From: an uncultured Odoribacter sp.
GTDB taxonomy: Bacteria; Bacteroidota; Bacteroidia; Bacteroidales; Marinifilaceae
Assembly (NCBI GenBank): GCA_910578105.1
Contig: CAJTPD010000009.1
Coordinates: 62,001 to 126,000, forward strand
Length of the DNA: 64,000 nt
Direction: 5' to 3'
Positions 53,752-62,228 of this stretch are shown here, piece after piece. Both the position numbers and the translations under genes were made by a program. Position 1 is the first letter of the stretch; each line of letters begins with the position of its first letter. The notes beneath the pieces were generated by a model. That model searched no databases and was not told the origin of the DNA. It was given only the letters and a program-made list of their open reading frames with translations.

Positions 53752-55665
53752 TTACCAAAATCTTACCCGCCCATTCATCACCGTAAACGGCCGTTCCTCT
53801 TTTCCCTCAGTCCGGTTACGCAACCAGTATAATGCTCCGGATGGCACATTTTCATATTCAATATAATCTGCCGTAGCCACTTTCCTGCCTAACGACACCC
53901 ACTCTCCTTTATCAAAATACAGCAACTCGTAAGTATCTCCCGGATACACTCCATTCTTGTCGTTCCGGGAGATATATCTCATCACATCAACTGATACCGG
54001 TTTTTCAAATTCAACCCCGGCGATTTTAGACAAAGCCCCGTAATCCAGGAGCTCGTCATTAAATATACATTGAGAAATTAATCCATCCTCACGCATCTTC
54101 CCCGTGGCATCAATAGTAAAAGTACTTGCAGCATTCAAAATACTTCCATCTTTCTGAACGAATTGGACCGATGCAAACTCGGGATGACTGTAACGTTCTT
54201 TCATTAACATCCAGTATTTATACTTCTTAGTTGTGTTTACATGCAACGTATCGTAAGCCATGCAATTATAATGCCGGATCACAGCTATCGAATCGTATGG
54301 TTCTTTAGACAAATCGTTAGTAGCACGCAATTGCACCCCCTTAATTGCTGTTCCCCAATACTCTCCCACCACGTTATAAGTGAATTTCCGGTTTAACCGC
54401 AATGTCTGCGGGCAATTTTTATCGGGTATGAGAGATTTCACCTCCCCATCTGTCCTCACCCATAACGGATATGCTGCAAATACCTGACTGTTACCATGAT
54501 AATAGCAAGGCATATACACGATATCACGACCGATTTTCTCAAAAGTCACTTTTCCTCTCCGCATTTCTCCCCAGGCAACCTCATTCCAAGCTAAGTTATT
54601 GAACACACACAGATAAGCGTATTTCGTATCCGGCTGACAGGTTTCAAATTTATACTCCAAACGAGCGACGTTTTCATATTCCTCCGTCACATCCGTCTTG
54701 TAAGGGTCACGGATAAAACGCGGGATAAAATTATGCTCATCCACAGGAATCGGGTTAATAAAGCCGGTTTTACGATACACTTTAGCCGTATATGGAGTAT
54801 TTGCATAATAATACTTGCTATTCACAAAACGATGGTCCCGAATAATTGTCCAATAATGGCGGTTTTCCTTTGTCGGGTAGTGGGGGACAAAATCTACAGC
54901 TGTCGGGATGCCGAATAGTTGATTGATAATTCGCATACAATAAGCCTTGTCTATACAATCTATTTTATATTTTTTGAACAATGGATCCGATAATTTATTT
55001 GTAAAAGCCCAAAAATCCATGTGGACATTTACCTTGGTAGAAACATAACTTTCATAATGGCTCAAACTAAATCCCATATTTTCTCCTTTGCGGAAATCAT
55101 ACAAGTGATAATAGGCTGTGTCTTTCCATTCAATTAAAGGTTCGTTATTAATTCTGTAAGGCAATACGTATTCAAAAAAATCTTCACACGACAAATCGTA
55201 ATGATTCCTGATTTCTTCCCAAATCTCAAACGAGCGTTCGATATTTCTTATCAAATAATCCGAGGTGATGGTGTTCAAATCATATTCAATCGTATAATCC
55301 CCTTGTTCAATAGCGATACGGGCTGCTATCAGGTACCCCATCAATTTAAGGGCCCGGGGTTGACTCTGCAGCGTAGTGTCAATATCCCGTTTTAACCGTT
55401 CCATTGTTTTCCCGGCAACAGCATACTGCGCCACCATATTACTGATTAAGTATTCTGCCGCTTTCAATTTCAGAGGATCGGACTTTTCCGTACGATAGTA
55501 ATCCAATACTTTTTGAAGTTCTCCCCGGTTTTCTCCGCTTAACTTCAAAGCACTGTTTACATCTACAAGCATGGGACCATTTTGAGTATCACGACAACAA
55601 CTACACACGGTCATCGCAATACTCAAAATAAAAAGTAACCGTGTCAGAATGATAACTAATTTCAT
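53752..55665 (-). CDS. Transglutaminase-fold lipoprotein
   Basis: A 637-residue exported protein. The signal peptide (MKLVIILTRLLFILSIAMTVCSCC) ends in a Cys cluster that could serve as a lipobox. Helical N-terminal part to about residue 200. A transglutaminase-like core follows with a candidate nucleophile in KKYKIDCIDKAYCMRIINQLFGIPTAVDFVP and His in KENRHYWTII. Beta-rich domains make up the C-terminal half. ATG 55665 is preferred over GTG 55680. Third gene of the NVEALA2-propeller-transglutaminase operon. It may be a protease or crosslinking enzyme acting on the peptide or on cell-surface proteins. Catalytic assignment is by eye. Confidence 0.72.
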   Translation of the reverse strand: MKLVIILTRLLFILSIAMTVCSCCRDTQNGPMLVDVNSALKLSGENRGELQKVLDYYRTEKSDPLKLKAAEYLISNMVAQYAVAGKTMERLKRDIDTTLQSQPRALKLMGYLIAARIAIEQGDYTIEYDLNTITSDYLIRNIERSFEIWEEIRNHYDLSCEDFFEYVLPYRINNEPLIEWKDTAYYHLYDFRKGENMGFSLSHYESYVSTKVNVHMDFWAFTNKLSDPLFKKYKIDCIDKAYCMRIINQLFGIPTAVDFVPHYPTKENRHYWTIIRDHRFVNSKYYYANTPYTAKVYRKTGFINPIPVDEHNFIPRFIRDPYKTDVTEEYENVARLEYKFETCQPDTKYAYLCVFNNLAWNEVAWGEMRRGKVTFEKIGRDIVYMPCYYHGNSQVFAAYPLWVRTDGEVKSLIPDKNCPQTLRLNRKFTYNVVGEYWGTAIKGVQLRATNDLSKEPYDSIAVIRHYNCMAYDTLHVNTTKKYKYWMLMKERYSHPEFASVQFVQKDGSILNAASTFTIDATGKMREDGLISQCIFNDELLDYGALSKIAGVEFEKPVSVDVMRYISRNDKNGVYPGDTYELLYFDKGEWVSLGRKVATADYIEYENVPSGALYWLRNRTEGKEERPFTVMNGRVRFW

Positions 55666-55695
55666 ATTTTTCAATTCCACGTTTACAAACCTTTG

Positions 55696-56733
55696 CTATA
55701 ATCTCAGTTCCACCAATCCGGCATCGCCTGTTATTCCATACAACATGCCTTCCTCCCGGTCATAAGTAATTCCCGTCAGGGATGCCTTAAACTCAAGACT
55801 CCGGATAAAATTCCCCTCCCAATCATATTCAAGCAAGCGATTACATTCGAATGCCTGCTGTCTGTCAGCCTGAAACGTTTTTCCGGAATAGAGCGCATAT
55901 ACCCGTTCCGGGGTTACTGCCACATCCATAAAACCGAAACAGTTCTTCCGGCTATACAAGACACGAGCGACAGGTGTTTCTGAAATCTCCACCCGGGGAT
56001 AACTTAAACATTCCAATTTCATCCGCTCAATTCCTCCTGAAGTAATCCGGCAAAAATCAATCACTCCGCTATACATGTCCGCACATACAAATGCTTTTCC
56101 ATCAGGATGAATCCGTAAAACACTGCTGGCGTATAGCATACCTTTCGTCTTTTGCTGTAAAACCGGGTAGTCCGGACAATCCGGATAAGACAAATAATAG
56201 CTAAAAGAACCATCTGCCAAGGAATAAAGCAAATAACGTCCCTCATCGTAAAAACCCGTGGAGATAACAAAATCGTTTGTCTTCACCGCTATCAAATGCT
56301 GTTTTCCGGCAGGAAGCTGCACAACAGATTCTTCCGGTATTCCCCGGGTAAGAGGGGCAACGAAACTTTCGATTAATTCTCCGGTCTTGAAATCTAAAGC
56401 CGTCACACTTTTCCCGTCAAACGAATTAAATGAACTCAGCGCCCGATACTTTTTCGAAGCATTATTCATTTCTGAAGACAAGCAGCCACCGTCCGGATTT
56501 TCCAAATCGAACGCCCGTGCTATACCTTCCTTCATATACGTCTCCCCAACTACTATTTGATTACCCTGCTTTATAAATCCGCTCACGTCATAAATTCCGT
56601 TTCGGGACAAATCCAGCAAACGGACAGATTCTGCCCGCTCGCCTTTCAGCTTATTTATGCTCTCGTCGTCCATGTAACGATCGGTGCATCCGAACAAGAT
56701 ACCTCCAAGTAAGATATATAATATTCTTTTCAT
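55696..56733 (-). CDS. 6-bladed beta-propeller lipoprotein, NVEALA2 operon
   Basis: A 345-residue lipoprotein with signal MKRILYILLGGILFGC (lipobox Cys 16). A BF3164/TolB-like propeller follows (NGIYDVSGFIKQGNQIVVGET, LRIHPDGKAFVCADMYSGVIDF, VAVTPERVYALYSGKTF, LTGITYDREEGMLYGITGDAGLVELRL). The late LEFKASLTGITYD segment is a family hallmark. It starts 3 nt after the NVEALA2 stop and is followed after 30 nt by the transglutaminase gene. The constant pairing of NVEALA peptide and propeller in both operons argues for direct interaction. Confidence 0.83.
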   Translation of the reverse strand: MKRILYILLGGILFGCTDRYMDDESINKLKGERAESVRLLDLSRNGIYDVSGFIKQGNQIVVGETYMKEGIARAFDLENPDGGCLSSEMNNASKKYRALSSFNSFDGKSVTALDFKTGELIESFVAPLTRGIPEESVVQLPAGKQHLIAVKTNDFVISTGFYDEGRYLLYSLADGSFSYYLSYPDCPDYPVLQQKTKGMLYASSVLRIHPDGKAFVCADMYSGVIDFCRITSGGIERMKLECLSYPRVEISETPVARVLYSRKNCFGFMDVAVTPERVYALYSGKTFQADRQQAFECNRLLEYDWEGNFIRSLEFKASLTGITYDREEGMLYGITGDAGLVELRL

Positions 56734-56736
56734 ACT

Positions 56737-56967
56737 TTACTTAATAAACGCAACACCATCTTTATCAATACCATTAACAAAACAAAAACCATCTGCCTTG
56801 ACACAAGGATAATATGGATTGTCCGCTTCAGAAGAAGTCAATGCCTCGACATTACCTTTCCTTAACATATCCCAATCCGTTTTTTGCCCGACACACCAAT
56901 ACAAACTCATAGCCATGCCCGCTATCAACAATATGAATCCCAAAATTTTAAATTTCTTTTTCTGCAT
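56737..56967 (-). CDS. NVEALA-type peptide precursor 2
   Basis: A 76-residue precursor with a basic start (MQKKKFK), TM/leader at residues 8-25 and the motif NVEALT at 39-44. A short mature part follows (SSEADNPYYPCVKADGFCFVNGIDKDGVAFIK) with only two cysteines (55, 62). ATG 56967 is chosen because it opens the leader; the frame runs upstream through the promoter. The mature peptide differs from peptide 1 in length and Cys content, so they are not simple copies. First gene of a three-gene operon, divergent from the histidine kinase. Confidence 0.83.
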   Translation of the reverse strand: MQKKKFKILGFILLIAGMAMSLYWCVGQKTDWDMLRKGNVEALTSSEADNPYYPCVKADGFCFVNGIDKDGVAFIK

Positions 56968-56991
56968 AATTATACGAATTACTATTTGTAG

Positions 56992-57023
56992 CAAAAATGA
57001 AGTCCTTTTCAAGAAAAAACGAA
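56992..57023 (-). promoter_or_regulatory. Promoter of the NVEALA2 operon
   Basis: On the minus strand TTCG (57020-57023), 20 nt, CATTTTTG (56992-56999), then TACAA. The same order and spacing occur beside copy 1 of the tandem repeat at 50193-50224. Weak -33 and -7 boxes fit an activator-dependent promoter. The ATG is about 25 nt downstream. Confidence 0.6.
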
Positions 57024-57052
57024 TAAAAAGGTTGCAACGTGGTTGCAAATTT
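57017..57052. promoter_or_regulatory. Tandem GGTTGCAA repeat, copy 2 (response-regulator operator)
   Basis: GGTTGCAA at 57030-57037 and 57041-57048, one helical turn apart (11 bp), as expected for OmpR/PhoB-type dimers bound head to tail. It lies between divergent genes: upstream of the NVEALA2 promoter on one side and of the kinase/regulator promoter on the other, centred about 45 bp before the predicted kinase transcription start. Confidence 0.65.
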
Positions 57053-57070
57053 TATAGTTTTGAGATATTT

Positions 57071-57078
57071 TAAATTTG
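57071..57078 (+). promoter_or_regulatory. -7 box of the kinase/response-regulator operon
   Basis: TAAATTTG matches TAnnTTTG and lies 12 nt before ATG 57090. There is no TTTG at -33; the GGTTGCAA repeats occupy the region just upstream instead. Confidence 0.55.
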
Positions 57079-57089
57079 TATTTAAAATT

Positions 57090-58445
57090 ATGAACCAACA
57101 TTTACGATATATCATTATTTTTACTATACCAATTATATTATATAATCAGTTTATCCACTTGTCTCACTTGTACCAGGAAGAAAAAACGCAATACATATAT
57201 CAATATAACACCTTGCTCAATGGTGCCCTCTACGAATTCGACATGAAATCAACCAATCTCGAAGAAGACAATATAGTGAGCTATAACGCATCAGAAAATA
57301 AAATCGTATACTACATCAAACAAAAAGTCATCAGCTTTCAATTGAATGAGAAAGACAATGTTCAGCAAATCACAGAAAGGAAATGTTATGACATCCGAAG
57401 TCCACAAAAATGGACATTAAAAAATTTCTATCCTTTTTTGCAAACGAAATTAGATTCCATACAGTCAGACATATTTTCCCCGCAATTCATTATCCTGGAC
57501 AGCACCGGACAAATAAAAGACACTTATCCCGACACCCTCAGTACATTCCCGGATTCTCCTGAATATTACAGACCTCTCGGTTTTATCTCCGGAGATACCC
57601 TAATGGCAACATACCATTATCCCCTCACAGTATTCATTCAGGCAACCAGCTGGCAACTTGTTTTAACCTTTCTTATTTCTCTCCTGTTTGTTATTAGTCT
57701 GCTCAACCTCTGCCAAATGATTCGTGACGAGAAAAAAAGCGGAGAATACAGGGAATTATTCATCCACAATTTGGTTCACGATCTGAAACGCCCAATCGAA
57801 AACCAAATTAAAACCTGTTACCTGCTTCTGCACTCACCTGCCGGAGAACTAACGCCCTTCCTTGAACGCAACCGGGAACAATTGAATGAAATGCTGCAAT
57901 CAATCAACTACATGTTGCTCCAATCTACGGATGCCCACGGATTACGGCTGAATGTCAAGGAATTTAACCTCAAAGAAACATTAGAAGCGTTGAAACAAAA
58001 GGAGCGTTGGAATACTAATACAAACAAACAATTTGATATTCAAGTCGATTTCCGGTCTGATAATCCGCTTATCACGGGAGACCATCATTTCCTGTTCGCC
58101 GTTTTTCAGAATTTCATTGAAAATGCCTTGAAATACTCCGGAGACCGGGTGAATATACAGATTACATGTATGGATATAGATGCCCAACAGATACAAATTC
58201 GTATCGGGGACAACGGATTCGGTATCTCTTCCCAAAACCTGAAACATGTATTCGAACGTTTCAATCGGGGTGATTACCAAGGGAACAAGAAAATCAAAGG
58301 CCACGGGTTAGGACTACATTACGCCCATACCGTAATTCGTGCACACGGAGGTAAAATTAGTATTCAAAGCGAAGAAGGCAAAGGAACCACGCTATTCATC
58401 GTTTTACCCCGGAAAGCCAAAATCAAAAACAAATACAAACAATGA
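57090..58445 (+). CDS. Sensor histidine kinase
   Basis: A 451-residue membrane kinase. TM1 at about residues 7-24, a periplasmic sensor of about 170 residues (no recognised family), TM2 at about 188-208. A DHp domain with LFIHNLVHDLKRPIENQ (phospho-His in HDLKRP) is followed by a HATPase domain with NFIENALKYSG (N box), GDNGFGIS, FERFNRG and GHGLGLHYAH. All key motifs are intact. ATG 57090 is preferred over a start 17 codons upstream. It is coupled to the response regulator 7 nt downstream and divergent from NVEALA2, so its periplasmic domain may sense the peptide or envelope state. Confidence 0.9.
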   Translation: MNQHLRYIIIFTIPIILYNQFIHLSHLYQEEKTQYIYQYNTLLNGALYEFDMKSTNLEEDNIVSYNASENKIVYYIKQKVISFQLNEKDNVQQITERKCYDIRSPQKWTLKNFYPFLQTKLDSIQSDIFSPQFIILDSTGQIKDTYPDTLSTFPDSPEYYRPLGFISGDTLMATYHYPLTVFIQATSWQLVLTFLISLLFVISLLNLCQMIRDEKKSGEYRELFIHNLVHDLKRPIENQIKTCYLLLHSPAGELTPFLERNREQLNEMLQSINYMLLQSTDAHGLRLNVKEFNLKETLEALKQKERWNTNTNKQFDIQVDFRSDNPLITGDHHFLFAVFQNFIENALKYSGDRVNIQITCMDIDAQQIQIRIGDNGFGISSQNLKHVFERFNRGDYQGNKKIKGHGLGLHYAHTVIRAHGGKISIQSEEGKGTTLFIVLPRKAKIKNKYKQ

Positions 58446-58452
58446 CGCGGCC

Positions 58453-59142
58453 ATGAACGAAACGAAGATTAAAATACTTTACGCCGAGGATGACGCCCTT
58501 GGGGCTGAATTGACAAAAACAATTCTTCAACAAGAGGATTTTGAAGTTTTAATTGCACGGGATGGAGCGGAAGCATGGAAACTGTATAAAGAGTGGAAAC
58601 CGGACATTATGCTGACCGATCTCGAAATGGGGGGAAAAGACGGATTGGAACTGACCCGGAAGATTCGGAAACACGACCAGCAAACCCGTATTATTGTATA
58701 TACTTCTCATGGTGAGCCGCAAAAAGAAGTTGCCTTATTAGACGCCGGAGCTGATGAATTTATCGGTAAAGACAAGACTCCTCAAGTATTAATCGCTTAC
58801 TTGAAACGTATACGGGAAAGAATGAAAAAACACATGAATACTCCTCATGTATATCATCTCTCGGCTCATTCCACCTATAATCGTATTACCCGGGAACTAA
58901 CGATAAACGGAAGCACTACACAACTGAAACAAACCGAGGGGCGTTTTTTGCAATTATTGTGCGCAAAAAATAATGAGATTGCCAGTAAATCTTATCTCAT
59001 TCAAGGCGTATGGAATAAAGCCGATATAAATAAAGAACTGGAATTAAAAAAGTATATTAGTCACATACGCACAGTCATTAAAACAGACCCTACCCTACGA
59101 ATTGAATGTCAGAACGGCGGATATATTTTAATATCTGGTTGA
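58453..59142 (+). CDS. OmpR-type response regulator
   Basis: A 229-residue two-domain regulator. The receiver (residues 5-120) has acidic pocket YAEDDA, phosphoacceptor Asp in DIMLTDLEMGGKDG, and the conserved Thr/Ser (VYTS) and Lys (IGKDKTP). The C-terminal winged helix (about 135-229) has NGSTTQLKQTEGRFLQLLCAKNNEIASKSYLIQGVW and ELKKYISHIRTVI...GGYILIS. It starts 7 nt after the kinase stop. Its family binds tandem direct repeats with an 11-bp period, which is what the divergent promoter carries, so autoregulation and control of NVEALA2 are likely. Confidence 0.9.
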   Translation: MNETKIKILYAEDDALGAELTKTILQQEDFEVLIARDGAEAWKLYKEWKPDIMLTDLEMGGKDGLELTRKIRKHDQQTRIIVYTSHGEPQKEVALLDAGADEFIGKDKTPQVLIAYLKRIRERMKKHMNTPHVYHLSAHSTYNRITRELTINGSTTQLKQTEGRFLQLLCAKNNEIASKSYLIQGVWNKADINKELELKKYISHIRTVIKTDPTLRIECQNGGYILISG

Positions 59143-59241
59143 ATAATCATTTCCCCAACACCCGAACCGGATATTAAAAAGGTGGCGTCTGTAAAAATAT
59201 ATGTAGTTACTCAGCCATTATATGGAACAACGATCCTATAT

Positions 59242-59784
59242 TCAAACTCTTTTATTGCTGACTTTTATTCGTTTCCAAATTCTTTGAAAAACAAACTCTG
59301 TCCACACCATAAAAATTCCGATACCAGCACCTACGGCAGCTTCACTAAAACGCAAAAGTCCGTTTTCCCAGGGTGGTAACCCCGGATATTCCTTGGAAAT
59401 AAGAAGAACTACAGCCAAAGTAATGGTAGCCATTTTCCCGTTATCCGGAACTTTCAAAAGCATACAAATAATTTCCAAAACAAACACAGCTACAACCATT
59501 CCCATGACAGAGAAAGAATAAAACAATAAATACATCCATGCGATAAACGCGCCGATAAAAGTTCCTAATACTCTGAGCCATGCATTATGAAGCGAATTCT
59601 TCAAATCATTATCCTGCAAAACAACAATAGCAGACGTACAAGCCAGCATTGCCCCGATTACTTCCGATTCCTCATGAAAATGCCCCGTAACATAAGAACC
59701 GAAAAAATAAGACAACAATACCGCTATACACTTCAAAAAAGCGGTCCCGAGATGAACGCGGCGTATAACATTCACGATATTCAT
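59242..59784 (-). CDS. FUSC/aromatic-acid-exporter-like membrane protein
   Basis: A 180-residue inner-membrane protein with about five TM segments. The FUSC/ArAE-type pattern HLGTAFLKCIAVLLSYFFG, GAMLACTSAIVVLQDNDLKNSLHNAWLRVLGTFIGAFIAW and late RFSEAAVGAGIGIFMVW matches the small, domain-only members of the family. It lies 51 nt downstream of tamL on the same strand. Substrate unknown. The 99-nt gap towards the response regulator holds nothing recognisable. Confidence 0.8.
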   Translation of the reverse strand: MNIVNVIRRVHLGTAFLKCIAVLLSYFFGSYVTGHFHEESEVIGAMLACTSAIVVLQDNDLKNSLHNAWLRVLGTFIGAFIAWMYLLFYSFSVMGMVVAVFVLEIICMLLKVPDNGKMATITLAVVLLISKEYPGLPPWENGLLRFSEAAVGAGIGIFMVWTEFVFQRIWKRIKVSNKRV

Positions 59785-59835
59785 AGATCGAGTATTACTG
59801 CTTTATTCTATACGCTCCACTCCCGGAATTTGTTT

Positions 59836-62214
59836 TTAAAAAGGATAACCGATAGCCAGGTTAAGAACCAGACCCTTCCAAAAACTTCCGGTGATATTAT
59901 AATAACCGGATTTTCCGGTAGCATACGGAGCATGTATCGGAATACCCAAATCCGCCCGGATAACAATATATGAAAAATCATAGCGTAAACCAAAACCTGT
60001 CCCCAAAGCAATTTCCTTAGGCAATCCTTTTACCCGGAATTCCCCTCCGGGACGTTGTTCCTCTTTCTTCAAAAGCCACACATTACCGGCATCCAGAAAT
60101 AAAGCTCCCCGGAAACGTTCATATATCTTAAAACGATATTCTATATTTCCTTCCAACTTAATATCCCCGGTTTGATCCAGATAAGAATACTTTGTCTCTA
60201 CCGGATGATAACTGCCGGGACCGATAGAACGGATATGAAAAGCACGGATACTGTTGGACCCGCCAATATAAAATTGCTCACTATAAGGCATCACCTTTGA
60301 ATTGCCATAAGCATATCCGATTCCACCCATCAATCTCATAGCCAATTGATTATTATTATCCACCGCTTTATAACCAATCAACTCAGAAGTCAGTTTCAAA
60401 AACTGTGAATAACGATTTTTCAGGATTCTTTTTCCCTCCCCTTTATGATTTCCGGCAAGATACTGAACTCCGGCAATAATATTTCCCGCCTGAGTCAACG
60501 AGGTTTGCCAAAACAACCGGTTGGGATTCCGGTAAGTAGCAGTCCGGTCATAAGTATAAGTGTATGACATAGAGGGAATAAACTGATTCCGAAAACTCTG
60601 CGCCACCGCAGGATTACGCAATGTAACAGAATCAAAAGCCTGTGAAGTACGCAATAAATAAGTATAATTCAATTTAAAGGGTACAACAGAATGATAATTC
60701 CGATAAGAAGAATTAAAATCATAAGTTGCACTTCCCCAAAAAGAAATCATCCGGAAATAATTGTGCCGGTTAAGTAAATCTGTGCCTATCTGAAACTGAG
60801 TCTGTTCCCGCCGGTCCCGTTTGGATTGCAAAAACCGGGGAATCAACAAACGGGGAACAGACAGATTGAAATTCAAACCCAATTCATAAGAATTCATCAA
60901 ACCCGAATTTCCCGTAGCCTCCTTATTTCCTCCGATTTGCCATTCATAGGAACCGGTAAGCCGCACTCCGAATGTCTCGGCACGTTTAAACATATTCCGA
61001 TTCGTAACACCCAGCGTTAATCCGGGACCTAACAAATTATTAGATTTCGAAGAAACATCAGTTTCTATTTCTGTCTCTATCGGCAAAGCAAAATCCCCGC
61101 TTATTTGCATATCCAGCACATTTCGGCCAATTGAATCAGGAACTGTTATAGTCATATTGGCAAATTTAAACACCCCCAACTGAACAAAAGCAGCCTGGGT
61201 CCGGCTCTGACGTATCGCCGAATAAGTCTGGCCGGGCCTTACCTTTACAGCACGGACCAACACATTGGATTTTAAAGTCACCGGAGGCTCATATATAATT
61301 TTAACACTATCGCAAACCATTGAATCCAGGCCCCCTAATCCTTCATTCCCAGTCAATACGACATCCACATTCCGAATCTTATAAACTTGAAAAGCATTGG
61401 CAGGAATCCCCTGCTTCAAACCAATCCGGACATCGGCAATTTTGTTTCCAACCGTAGTATCCACCAAAAATTCAATATAATCAGGCTGAAAAAAATAATA
61501 CCCTCTGTTTCTCAGCCTATCTGAAATCCGTTGACGTTCTTCATTCAGAATATTTATGTCATACTGCTCCCCGGTCTTCAATTCAGAGAACCTCATAGAA
61601 GCCCGGACAATTGTATCCATATCCGGTTGCCACCCCCACAATTGTATCGTACCATACCGGAAAGGCTCCGGCAAATCCACCCGATAGCTAATACGCGCCT
61701 TCCTGGGATTGCGTTTCTTCGGAATAATTTCATAATGAGACCGGATGCCATAAAAACCGAAATTCTTCATATTATTCTCCACCATCTTCAAACGTAGCTC
61801 CGGCTGAACATCCGAAATCAAAACCGGCTTTTTGGCCAGTTTTCTGTACAACCACCATTTGAATCCTTTCTCTTTTTTTATATTCCAGTTATATACCCAT
61901 AAACCTATCGGAAAAGGAGTACGAACATAAGGCGAATACAAAGGGTTATTGGGTTTTACAGACAACGGCCCTGTTACACCTGATTTTTGCGTACCGTTCA
62001 GTTTTACTTTCGCAGGTGTTTCTATCTTCATTTTTTTTACACCGACATAAAGCACCTCTCCTTCCGCCAATTTTTTTGTCGTGGAACAAGCTGAAAAAAA
62101 CAGCAGATAAAACAAGCAAGACCATACACAAAAAAACATCCGGAAAGAAACTGAAAACCGCAGTTTCTTTCCTTTGGCAATTAATTTATTCCGATACTTA
62201 CCTTTACCAGTCAT
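59836..62214 (-). CDS. TamL, lipoprotein TamA-like Omp85 protein
   Basis: A 792-residue outer-membrane assembly protein. The N-terminal region has a hydrophobic segment and lipobox SAC-STTKKLAEGEVLYVG, so it is the lipid-anchored Bacteroidota version of TamA. POTRA domains occupy about residues 45-330, and a 16-strand beta-barrel (about 400-792) ends in the FxxF-like LNLAIGYPF. An internal Met (residue 26) could be the start of the lipoprotein signal. It is directly downstream of tamB (14 nt). The pair transfers envelope components between inner and outer membranes. Confidence 0.87.
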   Translation of the reverse strand: MTGKGKYRNKLIAKGKKLRFSVSFRMFFCVWSCLFYLLFFSACSTTKKLAEGEVLYVGVKKMKIETPAKVKLNGTQKSGVTGPLSVKPNNPLYSPYVRTPFPIGLWVYNWNIKKEKGFKWWLYRKLAKKPVLISDVQPELRLKMVENNMKNFGFYGIRSHYEIIPKKRNPRKARISYRVDLPEPFRYGTIQLWGWQPDMDTIVRASMRFSELKTGEQYDINILNEERQRISDRLRNRGYYFFQPDYIEFLVDTTVGNKIADVRIGLKQGIPANAFQVYKIRNVDVVLTGNEGLGGLDSMVCDSVKIIYEPPVTLKSNVLVRAVKVRPGQTYSAIRQSRTQAAFVQLGVFKFANMTITVPDSIGRNVLDMQISGDFALPIETEIETDVSSKSNNLLGPGLTLGVTNRNMFKRAETFGVRLTGSYEWQIGGNKEATGNSGLMNSYELGLNFNLSVPRLLIPRFLQSKRDRREQTQFQIGTDLLNRHNYFRMISFWGSATYDFNSSYRNYHSVVPFKLNYTYLLRTSQAFDSVTLRNPAVAQSFRNQFIPSMSYTYTYDRTATYRNPNRLFWQTSLTQAGNIIAGVQYLAGNHKGEGKRILKNRYSQFLKLTSELIGYKAVDNNNQLAMRLMGGIGYAYGNSKVMPYSEQFYIGGSNSIRAFHIRSIGPGSYHPVETKYSYLDQTGDIKLEGNIEYRFKIYERFRGALFLDAGNVWLLKKEEQRPGGEFRVKGLPKEIALGTGFGLRYDFSYIVIRADLGIPIHAPYATGKSGYYNITGSFWKGLVLNLAIGYPF

Positions 62215-62228
62215 TCTCTTTCTAATTT

